Origin: Acidimicrobiaceae bacterium
GTDB lineage: Bacteria; Actinomycetota; Acidimicrobiia; Acidimicrobiales; RAAP-2
Assembly (NCBI GenBank): GCA_027449885.1
Contig: DAIDKS010000046.1
Location: 1 to 46,388 of the forward strand
DNA length: 46,388 nucleotides
Reading direction: 5' to 3'
Shown here: positions 1 through 9,045 of the stretch, piece by piece
Position numbering within the stretch: position 1 is the stretch's first letter
Layout: each line of letters starts with the position of its first letter
The notes under the pieces: generated by a model
What the model was told of the DNA's origin: nothing
Seen by the model: only the letters and a program-made list of their open reading frames with translations
Database searches by the model: none
Translations under genes and position numbers: made by a program

Positions 1-444
1 CGGAGTGAGGACTCGCCCGCAGCGCCGGCTGGCAACCACCAGCGCCGTCAGGGGGCCGAGGCCGGCCACAGCATGCCAAAACGTTGTCGCACCGGCGGAC
101 GGACGCTTGCTCGGGGTCGTAGTCCGCTGGGGCATGGCGCCAATGCACCGGGCAAGGCGGCGCAGGCCTGCTCCAGCGTTGCGGTGCTGAGTCGACGAAG
201 CCACGTACGTGTCTATGTAAAACGGAGCGAGAAGGGCGGTGAGATCCGGCTCCACCGTCCGGTCCCACAGCGGGTGCCAGGCGAGGAAGGTCGCGAGTAG
301 CGACAGCAGGGAGCGCGCAGTCGCGGGTGTGTCCGCCGTGGCCCGTGCGACGAGGGCGACCGCACCAGCTCGAGCGAGATCCCACTGAGCAATGCTCAGG
401 GCCCGGGGCTGGTATCGGTTCAGTTGTGCAGCGGAGTAAGCCAC
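1..444 (-). CDS. Partial tyrosine-recombinase-like protein (N-terminal part, cut by window edge)
   Basis: An open frame runs on the minus strand from a GTG at 444 to the window edge without a stop, giving about 148 residues. It is clearly homologous to the N-terminus of the complete 580-residue protein at 13006-14748. Both share the motifs RYQPR, FLAWHPLWDR, HRNAG-LRR-AR, GAMP, TPSK or IPSK, A-TFW or ATAFW, and RRCGR-LTP in the same order and spacing. The start is chosen because similarity begins just after it; another GTG lies at 450. The catalytic half would lie beyond the window, so its state cannot be judged. The homology by eye is solid. The label tyrosine-recombinase-like is inherited from the complete paralogue and is less certain. 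The divergent neighbour is a ParB-like gene. Confidence 0.7.
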   Translation of the reverse strand, partial: MAYSAAQLNRYQPRALSIAQWDLARAGAVALVARATADTPATARSLLSLLATFLAWHPLWDRTVEPDLTALLAPFYIDTYVASSTQHRNAGAGLRRLARCIGAMPQRTTTPSKRPSAGATTFWHAVAGLGPLTALVVASRRCGRVLTP

Positions 445-710
445 GGACACAACTCGTCCATCGCCAAGTCGACGCTGCAGTCGCCCACGAATAGCAGCGC
501 CAGCAGGCTGTCAAAGTCAAGACCGGCCATGAACTCGAGACGCGCTGCAAGCCCGAGTATGGTGCGTCAAAGGTGCCCGGCACGGTTCAGCGCGTGTTCG
601 CCACGCCGCAGCCGTGCGCGTGGAACACGAGGCGGATTCAGTCTGGGCAGAGTGTGACGTCTGGGTGCCCTTGGTGGATTCGGGTCCTCAGATGCGTGAG
701 GGGGTGTGGA

Positions 711-1481
711 ATGGCAAGCACGCTACGGTCAGTGAGCCTGGCGGCGATCAAGGTCTCGCCGCTCAACGCTCGAAAGAATCTCGAAGCAGGAAGCGAGGAT
801 GCTGGGCTCGCCGAACTGGCAGCCAGCATCGAGGCCAATGGATTACTCCAGCCACCAAGTGTCCGTGACGTGGGTGGCGGCACGTTCGAGGTGGTAGCTG
901 GGCAGCGACGTGTTCTCGCTTGCATGCGGTTGGGGCTCACGAGTATCGATGTGCTGGTCACCAACTGGAATGACGACCAGGCGCTCGGTGCGTCGCTCGT
1001 AGAGAATCTGCAGCGGGCGGAAATGGACCCCCTTGACAAAGCTCGCGGACTTGACGAGCTGTCTAGGAGGTTGGGTTCAGAGAGAGAAGCCGCCAAGAGC
1101 ACTGGGCTCAGTGTTGCGACCGTCAAAAAGTACCTGAGTCTTCTCTTGCTCCCGGAAGACCTTCGATCTCGCGTGGGAACGGCTGGAGGACCAAACGGGG
1201 TTGGTGCGATGGCGGCACTAGCAAAGAACTACGGCGACGATCCGGACACTGCCCGTGAGGCCTGGGAGCTGGTTGGCGGTTTCACGGGTGGTACCGCAGA
1301 GACCATCCTGCGTCAGTCGGAGGGCGACCTGGAGCGACTGAGAGAGTACCGCGAACTCGCCCTCACCAATCAACTCAACGTCGAGCGTTGCGGCGCAAGC
1401 TTGGCTACCTGTCCTTGGTTCCTCGAGTTGCCTGGTGCCACGCGAGTGACTATTTCTGACCTCATTTCTTCAACTAGCTGA
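711..1481 (+). CDS. ParB-like partition/nucleoid protein
   Basis: A 256-residue protein with the ParB N-terminal (CTPase/DNA-sliding clamp) domain. SPLNARKN at about residues 16-23 matches the family opening. AGQRR at about 63-67 corresponds to the GERR-type nucleotide-binding box. ENLQRAEMDPLDKA at about 98-111 is the typical third box. A helix-turn-helix follows (about 128-150, with TGLSVATVKKYLSLL). Chromosomal ParB binds parS and loads as a CTP-dependent clamp; plasmid and phage homologues segregate replicons or act as regulators. The ATG at 711 is chosen over upstream in-frame codons because the family similarity starts here and GAGGGGG lies 7 bases upstream. No ParA is visible beside it, so it is an orphan within the window. 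That suggests an island or integrated-element regulator rather than the chromosomal ParB; this last point is inference. Confidence 0.82.
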   Translation: MASTLRSVSLAAIKVSPLNARKNLEAGSEDAGLAELAASIEANGLLQPPSVRDVGGGTFEVVAGQRRVLACMRLGLTSIDVLVTNWNDDQALGASLVENLQRAEMDPLDKARGLDELSRRLGSEREAAKSTGLSVATVKKYLSLLLLPEDLRSRVGTAGGPNGVGAMAALAKNYGDDPDTAREAWELVGGFTGGTAETILRQSEGDLERLREYRELALTNQLNVERCGASLATCPWFLELPGATRVTISDLISSTS

Positions 1482-1724
1482 TGTGAGTGCAGCGACACAT
1501 CGAAGGGCCTCAGCTGAAGCCGCGCAAAGCGATCGCCCACCCGCTCCGGGCGCGAATCGCCGGTCAGGTGAACCCGGCGCCGAATAACTGATGCACGGGA
1601 CGATTGGCTTGGGGTTCGACGTATTACACCTTGACGAAGAGGGCTCGTGCGACTCGCTAAGCGAACCCTTGCGCGGTGTTCCTGGCTGGCCCACAGTGCG
1701 TCGAGTGAGGGACGGGTGCCGGCG

Positions 1725-4700
1725 ATGAGCCTTAGTGGCGACGAGCTCGACGGAGCCCCGCCCCGCTTCGATGTTCCCAGTGGTCCTCTAGGCGTTCTTC
1801 GTCCGGACCAAGTCGAGCGATCGGAGCGCCTACGCGCTCTCGAGGGCAACGGTCCGACCATGGCCGATCTGTACTTGGACGCGGCCAGCCGCCTCGACAA
1901 CTGCACGAGTGAAGCACGTTTGGCAGTCCTCGCTCACTGCGTGCGTGAGATTCTGAATCGCCTACCCGGAGTCATGGGGCACACGTTCGAAAACATCAGG
2001 GGTGTGCAGGCTGAGGCGCTCAAGAAGTTGACGGCGGCGGTCGATGCCCACCTCGGCGCGGCCGCAGGCGTCGAGGGACAGGGTGATGAAGGCCGAGCAC
2101 ACACGGCCAGGGCAGTTGAAGAAGCAGCGATTGAAGTAGTGCAGTCGCACCGACGCGGTCATGGCGAGAACGCAAAGAGGTCGAGAGCCCTGGTTGCAGG
2201 ACGAGCCACCGCGTCTCGGGCTCTTGAGCCATCGGATGCCGCAGTCGGCGTGGTGACCAGGGTGCGCAAGTTCTTCACTGGACGAGCTCACATCGCCGAG
2301 AAGCCGAGGCAGATGCCAGAGACGGACGACATACGCCGTCACTTCGAACTCGTAGAACTGGCCCTCGACCTCGGTCTAGCCCAGTTCTGGACAGGCCACC
2401 AGAAGATGAGCGCGGTTCGTCTCCGAGCCAACCACACCAGCCCCGGCGCCGATGGTCGGCCGACGTGGAGCGCGCCGAATGATCGAGATCTCGACGAGCT
2501 GACACTCGCTTTGCAGTCACCCACAAACGCCCGTGCGTTCTTTGACGAGCTCCTCAATCCCGACTGGTTCATGCCGCTGCGAGACAAGAACCTCATCAAG
2601 GCTCCCGACGCTCCAACCCCAGTTGAAACGGGTGGAGTGACGTTCCCGGTCTGGCCGGAGGGAGGGTACCTCGTCCGGATTGCGGCCGAGCGGCCGGAGG
2701 ACGTCACACACTTCTTCCTCGAGGTCGATCTCGTAGGCAATGGGCTAGCTGCCCGGCAACTGGTGGACGCCGCGATCGCGCTCCCCGTTGAGTCGGCTAT
2801 CAGACTCACTGACCTTGTCATCGCGGCAGCGTGGGAGGACGGAGGTTGGCTCAATCCCGAGCGTCTTGTGGCGTTCGCCGAGCGCCTTGGTCAGGCGTCA
2901 TCGAAGACGGCGATGGAGCAGTTGGTCTTGACGCTCTTCGGGGCTCCATCAGCGTTGGACGACTACTGGTACAAGGAGCTCCTCCCTCGAGCTGCCGAGA
3001 CACTGAAGCTCGCCCTCGGTCCCGCCGCCGTCGCCGTTCTTGCCGACCTCTTGCATGATCACATGGCAGCAAATGAGCGAGACCAGTCCCGGGGCTGGCG
3101 AGCTGAGATTGCACACTCCCGTGAGGACTACATCTTCGAGGTGGGGAACGCCTTGGTTGATGCGACGAGAGACCTCTCGCTCGCGCTAGTTAGAGCCCAT
3201 CCTGACTCGCTGCAAGCGGTGGTCGACGCACTCCTGGTACCGGCGGTGCGCACGGGGGCATCGACACGCATCGCGATGATGGTCGTGGCCGAGGCGATCC
3301 GGGTCGGGAATCCGTCGGCGGCTGTCATCGGTCAGGCACTGCTCCTCGACCCCGCACACCTTGCATGGGAGTACCAACCCGAGTACAGCGATCTGGGGCG
3401 CCTCGTCCTCGCGGGTGCTGACCAAGGGGTTGCTGACGCTTGGTTCGCGATCGTGGAGAGTGATCCCGAGCTCGCCAACGCGGACGAGGAGACAGTCCAC
3501 GGCATCGCCGCGAGGTTCTCGGAGGTTGACGCCAGCGACGTCACAGACGAACACGTCGAGAGGTACCGGCGCTGGCGAGTACGTGATCACCTCGCACTGA
3601 TGGAGGAGTCGCTGAGTGCCGGCCTAGCCGCGCGGCTCGTCGCTCTTGACGAGGAGTTCGGAGCCAGGCCGCCGCGTGGGCCGTGGGGACCGACGGTCAC
3701 CTCGTTCGTGGGACCGACGTCCCCGAAGACCGCAGACGAACTCGAGGCCATGACAGACGATGAGTTGATGGACTTCCTCCAGGAGTGGGAGGCGCCGGAC
3801 GCGGCCTCCTTTGGCCCGAGCCCCGAAGGACTGGGACGCCAGTTGGGCGTTTTGACTGAGCGCCGTCCCGAGCGACTGTGCGCGCAGGCTGATCGAATCG
3901 TCGGCCTTGCACCTACGTACCTCCGGAACATCGTCCAAGGGTGGGAGAAGGCCGTGCGCGCGGGTGGCGCCACCATGGACTGGGAGCAGGCCCTGGGGGT
4001 GGGTCTGTTCGCGGCCCAGCAGCCGGACGAAGGGGACATTCGGTACGACTTCGGCGAGGACGTCGGTTGGCGTGCGACGCACCAGGCGGTAGCTTCGCTC
4101 CTCGACGCGTCGCTCCGTTTGGCGCCAGGGACCGCCCCGGGCGCTGGACTGCGCGAGACGATCTGGTCCATCATCGTGCTTCTCGCCCAGAGCCCCGATC
4201 CGTCGCCTGCGCGCGAAGCGACTGGGGGCATGGACGCCGAGATGACTTCCATCAATTCGGTGAGGCCCTACGCGGTCACGGCTGCGGTGATGTACCTCTG
4301 GTGGCTCGTCCAGGTGGGGCTCATCACCCGCGCCGGAGACCCCGACGACACCGCACCTGAGGTGTGGGAGCTGCTCACCAGGCACCTGGACCCGCAGATC
4401 GATCCGAGCCCCGCGACCCGAGCATCGCTGGGGACGCTCTTCCCCTTCCTGGCCTCGGTGTCACCCTCGTGGGCTCGAAGCAGTGCCGACCTCCTCTTCG
4501 GGTCAGGTGGTAGTGAGGCCGATGCCCTCCGAGCCGATGCGGCCTGGGCGGCGTACGTGAGGAGGATCGACCCGAACCCGCTGATGCTCGAACTCCTCGG
4601 CGGGACCTATCGCGAACGGCTGCAACGCCACTCGTCTGCCGAAGACACCAAGTCGAGGGAGTCGGCCGCGTCGCGCACTGCCGAGCACGTGCTCCTGCTG

Positions 4701-5324
4701 TTCATCAACGGGCACGTCGAGCTGGACAGCGACGACCAACTAATCGCGATGCTCTTCAATAGCTACGGACCGCAGGAGCTTGGTCAGGTTCTGGGTCACC
4801 TCGGCTGGTTGCTCTCTCGCTACAAGGGCGCACTGCGCGCCGACCAGGTAGAGCGCTTGCAGAAGTTGTGGGAGTGGCGTCGCCAGGTCGTGGACGATGG
4901 CGGGGACCCCGCCGAGTTCGCCGGGTTCGGCTGGTGGTTCCGCAGTGCTGCATTCCCAATGCAGTGGGCGGCGAGTCAACTTTCTCACGCGGCGTGCAAC
5001 GGCGCGAGGATCGACGGGGCTGCCGAGATCGTCAAGGTGCTGGCCGAACACGCTCGAGAGGTCACTAGCGATGCGCTCACGGTGCTGGAGTCGGCCATCG
5101 ACACGCGCGAGCCCTGGGAGGCACACTGGGTCGGAGCCAACTCGGCTCCAATCATCGCCGCCGGACTCGACAGTGATGACGCTTCGGTGAGGTCGCGAGC
5201 CAACCGAGTGCTCCAGACGCTCGGCGCGAGCGGTCTCATCACGCTGCTGGACGAGGTCAATGCGCTCAGGTCAGGCAGTCCAGAGAATCCCGAGGACTCC
5301 ACTGCGCCCGAAGGCTCAGCCTGA
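1725..5324 (+). CDS. Large unknown protein (1199 aa)
   Basis: I do not recognise a characterised family. The ATG at 1725 is preferred over the GTG at 1647 because a purine-rich GAGGGACGGG lies about 10 bases upstream. The 1199-residue product is acidic, lacks signal peptide and clear membrane segments, and looks largely alpha-helical, with many Leu/Ala-rich amphipathic stretches. The N-terminal part (residues 25-65) resembles a helical module of actinobacterial unknowns (AVLAHCVREILNRLP). The C-terminal 100 residues look like HEAT-type helices. No Walker, nuclease or protease motif was found. It follows the ParB-like gene by 243 bases in the same direction. Large orphan helical proteins of this sort are common in defence or mobile islands, but nothing here proves such a role. 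Confidence 0.75.
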   Translation: MSLSGDELDGAPPRFDVPSGPLGVLRPDQVERSERLRALEGNGPTMADLYLDAASRLDNCTSEARLAVLAHCVREILNRLPGVMGHTFENIRGVQAEALKKLTAAVDAHLGAAAGVEGQGDEGRAHTARAVEEAAIEVVQSHRRGHGENAKRSRALVAGRATASRALEPSDAAVGVVTRVRKFFTGRAHIAEKPRQMPETDDIRRHFELVELALDLGLAQFWTGHQKMSAVRLRANHTSPGADGRPTWSAPNDRDLDELTLALQSPTNARAFFDELLNPDWFMPLRDKNLIKAPDAPTPVETGGVTFPVWPEGGYLVRIAAERPEDVTHFFLEVDLVGNGLAARQLVDAAIALPVESAIRLTDLVIAAAWEDGGWLNPERLVAFAERLGQASSKTAMEQLVLTLFGAPSALDDYWYKELLPRAAETLKLALGPAAVAVLADLLHDHMAANERDQSRGWRAEIAHSREDYIFEVGNALVDATRDLSLALVRAHPDSLQAVVDALLVPAVRTGASTRIAMMVVAEAIRVGNPSAAVIGQALLLDPAHLAWEYQPEYSDLGRLVLAGADQGVADAWFAIVESDPELANADEETVHGIAARFSEVDASDVTDEHVERYRRWRVRDHLALMEESLSAGLAARLVALDEEFGARPPRGPWGPTVTSFVGPTSPKTADELEAMTDDELMDFLQEWEAPDAASFGPSPEGLGRQLGVLTERRPERLCAQADRIVGLAPTYLRNIVQGWEKAVRAGGATMDWEQALGVGLFAAQQPDEGDIRYDFGEDVGWRATHQAVASLLDASLRLAPGTAPGAGLRETIWSIIVLLAQSPDPSPAREATGGMDAEMTSINSVRPYAVTAAVMYLWWLVQVGLITRAGDPDDTAPEVWELLTRHLDPQIDPSPATRASLGTLFPFLASVSPSWARSSADLLFGSGGSEADALRADAAWAAYVRRIDPNPLMLELLGGTYRERLQRHSSAEDTKSRESAASRTAEHVLLLFINGHVELDSDDQLIAMLFNSYGPQELGQVLGHLGWLLSRYKGALRADQVERLQKLWEWRRQVVDDGGDPAEFAGFGWWFRSAAFPMQWAASQLSHAACNGARIDGAAEIVKVLAEHAREVTSDALTVLESAIDTREPWEAHWVGANSAPIIAAGLDSDDASVRSRANRVLQTLGASGLITLLDEVNALRSGSPENPEDSTAPEGSA

Positions 5325-5393
5325 GTGACCGCTCCGGTCCAGTCGCTTCGAGTGAGTCAACGCATGGAGGGACTGCTCTCGTAGTGTCGGGGT

Positions 5394-6143
5394 ATGCCAC
5401 GCTTCTTTCGACGGCGGGCCCCCGAGGCGCCGGCCCCTGCAGCCGTCGCGCGCGCTGAGGTGCGCGACCAGCGCGTGGCGGCGTGCCCGTACTGCGGGGT
5501 TGAGCTGAAGAAGGTCCCCGGGGCTGCGACTCGGTGCCCTGACTGCCACCAGACGATGTACGTGCGCACCGACAAGCGCGACCAGACACGACGCGTGGTC
5601 ACCGGGGAGCAGGCTGATCGGATCGATGACGCCCACGAGGCAATGGCGATGGGCGACCTCGCTGGGTACGACCACCGCGTGCGTGAGACCACTGATCGCC
5701 TGCGCGTTCGATTCGGCCACGAACCGGCCTACCGCGACGTGCGCTGGTCGATGCTCAACGAGGACCAGCTCATGCACCAGGCGAGGCGCGACTACGGCCT
5801 CTACCGCAACACGCAGTGGAAGATGATGGAGGAGCTCGACCGCAGCGGGCCGAGCAAGCAGCGCCAGGCTCTCGAGTTCGCGCTGAACATCTTTTACATC
5901 GACCAGTGCGAGCCCAACAACCTCGGGGGCCTGCCGAACGCCGAGGAGCTTGGCGCGCGGCCCTGGGGGCCGGCCCCGGAGCTCGTGCGGGGCTCGCTCA
6001 CGGAGTGGATCGGCAGTCGCTGCGAGGAGCTGGGCATCACGGCCGAGCAGGCCGCGCGGGACTACGAGCCGGCTGCCGAGCGGCTGAAGACGGCGCTCAA
6101 GATGCCCCAGCGGTGGGTAGCCATCTGGCCGCAGTGCCTTTGA
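5394..6143 (+). CDS. Zinc-ribbon hypothetical protein
   Basis: A 249-residue soluble protein. A basic N-terminus is followed by a CPYC...CPDC pair at about residues 32-35 and 50-53, the pattern of a rubredoxin-like zinc ribbon. The remaining 190 residues are helical and rich in Arg, Glu and Trp, with no motif I can name. The ATG at 5394 has no Shine-Dalgarno sequence. A TAGTGT box at 5382-5387 sits 6 bases upstream, the spacing of a leaderless actinobacterial promoter. The gene follows the 1199-residue gene by 69 bases but may have its own promoter. It could be a nucleic-acid-binding accessory factor, but the function is unknown. Confidence 0.72.
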   Translation: MPRFFRRRAPEAPAPAAVARAEVRDQRVAACPYCGVELKKVPGAATRCPDCHQTMYVRTDKRDQTRRVVTGEQADRIDDAHEAMAMGDLAGYDHRVRETTDRLRVRFGHEPAYRDVRWSMLNEDQLMHQARRDYGLYRNTQWKMMEELDRSGPSKQRQALEFALNIFYIDQCEPNNLGGLPNAEELGARPWGPAPELVRGSLTEWIGSRCEELGITAEQAARDYEPAAERLKTALKMPQRWVAIWPQCL

Positions 6144-6249
6144 CGGGTGAAGGGGTGAGAGGGCGCCGCGCGGGGCGCTGAGTCCACGCACGGCTGCCTG
6201 GAACAGACTCTTCGCGCGTCGGTCACAGGTGGCCGGTACGGTCCGTCGC

Positions 6250-6450
6250 GTGACAGATAACGTCAGGGCTTACGCCGCCACCGCAGCGGCGGCCTTTGCT
6301 CGCCAACTGCGGCGCGAGCTGCGGGGGTGGACGCCTTCGCTGAGCCCGCAAGAGCTGGGGCGGTGGGCTGCGGAGCTGGCCGTATCTGCAACGCCAACGC
6401 CACGGGCTGTCCGGCGAGAGCGCGAAGGCGGGCCGGGACCCGGCAGCTAG
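6250..6450 (+). CDS. Possible small basic protein
   Basis: A 66-residue open frame beginning at a GTG, rich in Ala and Arg, with an amphipathic central helix (residues 5-45). I recognise no family. A TACGGT box at 6237-6242 ends 7 bases before the GTG. This is the same leaderless arrangement seen at the neighbouring genes at 5394 and 6505, and it is the main reason for listing the gene. In DNA this GC-rich an open frame of this length can arise by chance, so it remains tentative. Confidence 0.35.
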   Translation: MTDNVRAYAATAAAAFARQLRRELRGWTPSLSPQELGRWAAELAVSATPTPRAVRREREGGPGPGS

Positions 6451-6504
6451 CGTCCCGCACCCCGCTCGCACGGGCGTGAGGTAGGGCGCCCCTACGATCG
6501 GAGT

Positions 6505-7260
6505 GTGCCTTGGACGGAGAAGCCCTTCACCCGCAACGCCGCGACGTGTTCAACCTGCGGGGCACAGGTGGAGAAGGGCGCGCGGGGCTGGGCCAACGCC
6601 GAGGCGCCCAAAGGACAGCGAGTGCGCTGCCTGGACTGTGGCCCGCCCGCGGCGCCCGCGGCGCACGTCGATCCGGTCGCCGGGTCGTCGGCGCTTCGCC
6701 TCGACGCTCGCCGTCGCGGCTACAACTACCTCAAGGGCGCCCAGGGCGAGTACCTGATGGGCACATACCTCGCAGCGGAGTTGGCACCAGGCGCGCGGGT
6801 CTTGACCGACAGGAAGGTCCCGGGAGACTCACCGGCCAACGTCGACCACCTGGTCGTGGCAACTTCGGGCGTGTGGGTCATCGACTCGAAGAAGTGGGCG
6901 GGCGAGATCCAGTACCGGAGTCCGAGGATGCCCAGCACCGACCCGCGGCGCTACCTCAACATCGACGAGGTCGACCGGACCGACGACATCGCGAAGATCT
7001 ACCGCCTAGTGATCCCCATCGCACAGATCATCGGGGACCCTACAGTGCCGAGGTATCCCGTCATGGCGTTCATCGAACCGACGTGGGGGCTGCGCGAGAG
7101 CGTTCACTTCCGGAGGGGCAAGGGTCCGTACGAGCACGACGGGGTGCTCCTTTCGGGAGGGCACGGCATCATCAAGAAGATCAACGAGCCGGGGCCACTG
7201 TCAACTGAGCGGGTGGAGATGCTGTATGCGAAGCTCGACGTCGCGATGCCTCCGCGGTAG
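6505..7260 (+). CDS. NERD-domain nuclease-like protein with N-terminal zinc ribbon
   Basis: A 251-residue protein. Cys15, Cys18, Cys42 and Cys45 form an N-terminal zinc ribbon. A NERD (nuclease-related) domain follows, a branch of the PD-(D/E)XK fold: Glu82 in GAQGEYLMG, Asp114 in NVDHLVV, and Asp127-Ser-Lys129 in WVIDSKKW. These match the E...D...DxK pattern, so the metal-binding residues are retained. NERD proteins are thought to process nucleic acid and often occur in mobile or defence regions. The GTG at 6505 follows a TACGAT box at 6493-6498 by 6 bases, consistent with leaderless transcription; the GTG at 6503 is in another frame. The C-terminal 100 residues are unassigned. Confidence 0.82.
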   Translation: MPWTEKPFTRNAATCSTCGAQVEKGARGWANAEAPKGQRVRCLDCGPPAAPAAHVDPVAGSSALRLDARRRGYNYLKGAQGEYLMGTYLAAELAPGARVLTDRKVPGDSPANVDHLVVATSGVWVIDSKKWAGEIQYRSPRMPSTDPRRYLNIDEVDRTDDIAKIYRLVIPIAQIIGDPTVPRYPVMAFIEPTWGLRESVHFRRGKGPYEHDGVLLSGGHGIIKKINEPGPLSTERVEMLYAKLDVAMPPR

Positions 7261-7484
7261 GACCCACTGTGCGAGGAGCCTCACGCAACTGGGGCCGGCT
7301 CGTCTGAGGCGACCTGCACGTGGGGAGACCCTGCCAATCCGTAGTGGCGTTCGGGCTCCGACCGGCGGCATGATCGTCTGAGTCGCTCGATGAGCGCGGC
7401 AGTGCCGGGAGAATGTGGGGTCGTGCCCGAGAAGGCTCGTCGGTGGATTGCGCGCTCGGTGCGGTTGGGAACCCATTGTCTCCA

Positions 7485-7871
7485 ATGGGCACTGTCATCG
7501 ATCTACAGACCTACCGGGAAGAGCGAGCTCGACGCGGGCGGCGGGCGGCGCTGGCAGCGGCGACGTATCCGGACGCTGATCGACTGAATGGCTTGTTCGA
7601 GGAGTTCTGGCCGTGGCTCCATAGCCCGGACCACGCGTCTGAGCTGATCGACGACTGGGGCGCGTCGCAAGGGTTGGCCCCGGGCCAGGCGCACCTTCTG
7701 CCCCTGATAAACCTCCGCCAGCGCCAGGCGCGTCAAGAGTACGCCTTCGTGAGCACACCCGTGGGATACTCGATCGATGACAGTCGAAGAGCCCATGGAA
7801 TCACCGGACCTGTTGTTCCACGCGACGCATTTGAGCAGCGCGGTCAAAGCGACGAGGGAACTCCTGCTTAA
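7485..7871 (+). CDS. Hypothetical protein (128 aa)
   Basis: A 128-residue open frame starting at ATG 7485. The first 90 residues look like real protein: a basic amphipathic helix (DLQTYREERARRGRR) followed by an aromatic segment (FEEFWPWLHS). No family is recognised. The last 31 codons overlap the next gene in another frame, an unusually long overlap. One of the two annotations may therefore be wrong at its end, or a frameshift may join them. The GTG at 7413 is in frame upstream but adds a low-complexity stretch. Confidence 0.5.
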   Translation: MGTVIDLQTYREERARRGRRAALAAATYPDADRLNGLFEEFWPWLHSPDHASELIDDWGASQGLAPGQAHLLPLINLRQRQARQEYAFVSTPVGYSIDDSRRAHGITGPVVPRDAFEQRGQSDEGTPA

Positions 7872-8115
7872 TCCGGCATCGAGGAGCACGACTGTCACGG
7901 ATCTCGAGGCCATCGAAAAGTTCGCGGACTATGCCAGGCGTCACGACGCCGTCGAGTCCAAGTGCCTCGCGCTGCTGGGTCCGGCATTGGAAGCATCTAC
8001 GCGACTGGGCCAGACTCTCGACCACGATCCGCCGTTGGCGAAGCCCGGCTGGATTCAAGAGCTGGGGACCATAACCCAGTCCTTAGACGAGATACAGAGG
8101 CTCCTCGTCAGCTGA
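7777..8115 (+). CDS. Hypothetical helical protein (112 aa)
   Basis: A 112-residue open frame from ATG 7777, with a second ATG at 7795. It is mainly helical and acidic, with heptad-like Leu spacing in its middle (LEAIEKFADYARRHDAVE) and no recognised domain. It overlaps the upstream gene by 95 bases in another frame; starting at 7795 would shorten the overlap. No ribosome binding site decides between the two starts. The amino-acid composition is natural for a soluble protein, which favours it being real. Confidence 0.5.
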   Translation: MTVEEPMESPDLLFHATHLSSAVKATRELLLNPASRSTTVTDLEAIEKFADYARRHDAVESKCLALLGPALEASTRLGQTLDHDPPLAKPGWIQELGTITQSLDEIQRLLVS

Positions 8116-8472
8116 ATCCTCCATCGTCCTCCTAGGTCAGTGGCGGCCTCGGGCGAAAGCGCAGTCCGGCGATCGGTAACCTGAATGGAGCGACGCATTA
8201 GGGGTGCGGATGTCCTGCGAGCGAGCGGCGACGCGCCCTGTGGCTCTAGGGGCCAGGCGTACCGGAGGCGATTAACTGGAGTGGGTGCCCTCTGCGTCAG
8301 AGTCTGGCCGCTCGCCCGCGCAGCGTCACCACGACCCTGCATCCGGGCCGGGCGCGGCAGGCTGGGAGCACGTGCTCCATGGCGCACGTGACCGGGGCGC
8401 CGTAGTCTCGCCGGGAGTGGCGAAGTGCCGGCCGAGAGCCGTGCGCGCGAACGAGTCGGAGAAGGAGGCGCG
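8116..8472 (+). other. Intergenic region with a 14-bp palindrome
   Basis: This 357-base stretch has no convincing gene. Its one visible structure is the perfect palindrome GGAGCACGTGCTCC at 8365-8378, about 95 bases upstream of the secreted-protein pair starting at 8473. A dyad of this size is a candidate operator for a dimeric regulator. No clear -35/-10 pair was found beside it. Confidence 0.35.
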
Positions 8473-9045
8473 ATGCGGAAGCCCACTGCGTCATGGGTGC
8501 TCGTGATCGTCGTGTCGCTCGTGGCGGCCGGATCGATGGCGTTCGGAGTCGTGCAGTCGGAGGCGCTGGGCAACGCGCACCGCCAGCTAGCGAAGCTCGA
8601 CCGCAAGCTCAATGGCGAGGAGCAGGTCGTTTTCACGGCGGTCAAGGCCTTGGTCACGTTGCGGCACCAGGTGACGACCCTCCAGGCCGAAGTCGCGGCG
8701 ACCACCACGACCGTGCCGGCCGTCGCACCGGTGGTGCTGACCGACCCGCAACTACTGGTCTCGACGCTCGACAACGTGGCCGAGCAGCTCATGGGCTCGC
8801 TGCCGCCCGCGGGACAGGCGCAGGAGTTCGTCAACCAATACCAGGCGGCCGAGCTGCACAACGCCCAGCTGCAGAGCGAGGGGCTGCCGTCGGTGGCGCT
8901 GGACCCGACGGCGGAGGCCACGGCGTTCATCAAACAGCATGACCAGGCGGCGGTGCTCGCGGCCGGCGTGGCTCAAGAGGGACAGATCCTCAACTGCATG
9001 ATCAACCCTGGCGCCCCGGGGTGCCAGTCGAGTTCGGTGCCCTAG
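8473..9045 (+). CDS. Membrane-anchored coiled-coil protein, unknown function
   Basis: A 190-residue protein with an N-terminal membrane anchor or signal (residues 8-28, WVLVIVVSLVAAGSMAFGVV). A short coiled-coil follows (residues 30-75), then a Thr/Val linker and a helical domain with two Cys near the C-terminus (ILNCMINPGAPGC). The ATG at 8473 is chosen because GGAGG lies just upstream and the hydrophobic segment follows directly. Its TAG stop shares a base with the GTG of the next gene, so the two are translationally coupled and probably work together outside the membrane. No family is recognised. Confidence 0.75.
   Translation: MRKPTASWVLVIVVSLVAAGSMAFGVVQSEALGNAHRQLAKLDRKLNGEEQVVFTAVKALVTLRHQVTTLQAEVAATTTTVPAVAPVVLTDPQLLVSTLDNVAEQLMGSLPPAGQAQEFVNQYQAAELHNAQLQSEGLPSVALDPTAEATAFIKQHDQAAVLAAGVAQEGQILNCMINPGAPGCQSSSVP

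Noticed and set aside
420..530. 36-codon minus-strand frame just upstream of the left-edge recombinase-like gene, overlapping its start
   Set aside because: The product (MAGLDFDSLLALLFVGD...) has a natural look and might be the end of a decayed gene, but it is short, has no ribosome binding site and no homologue at the second copy.
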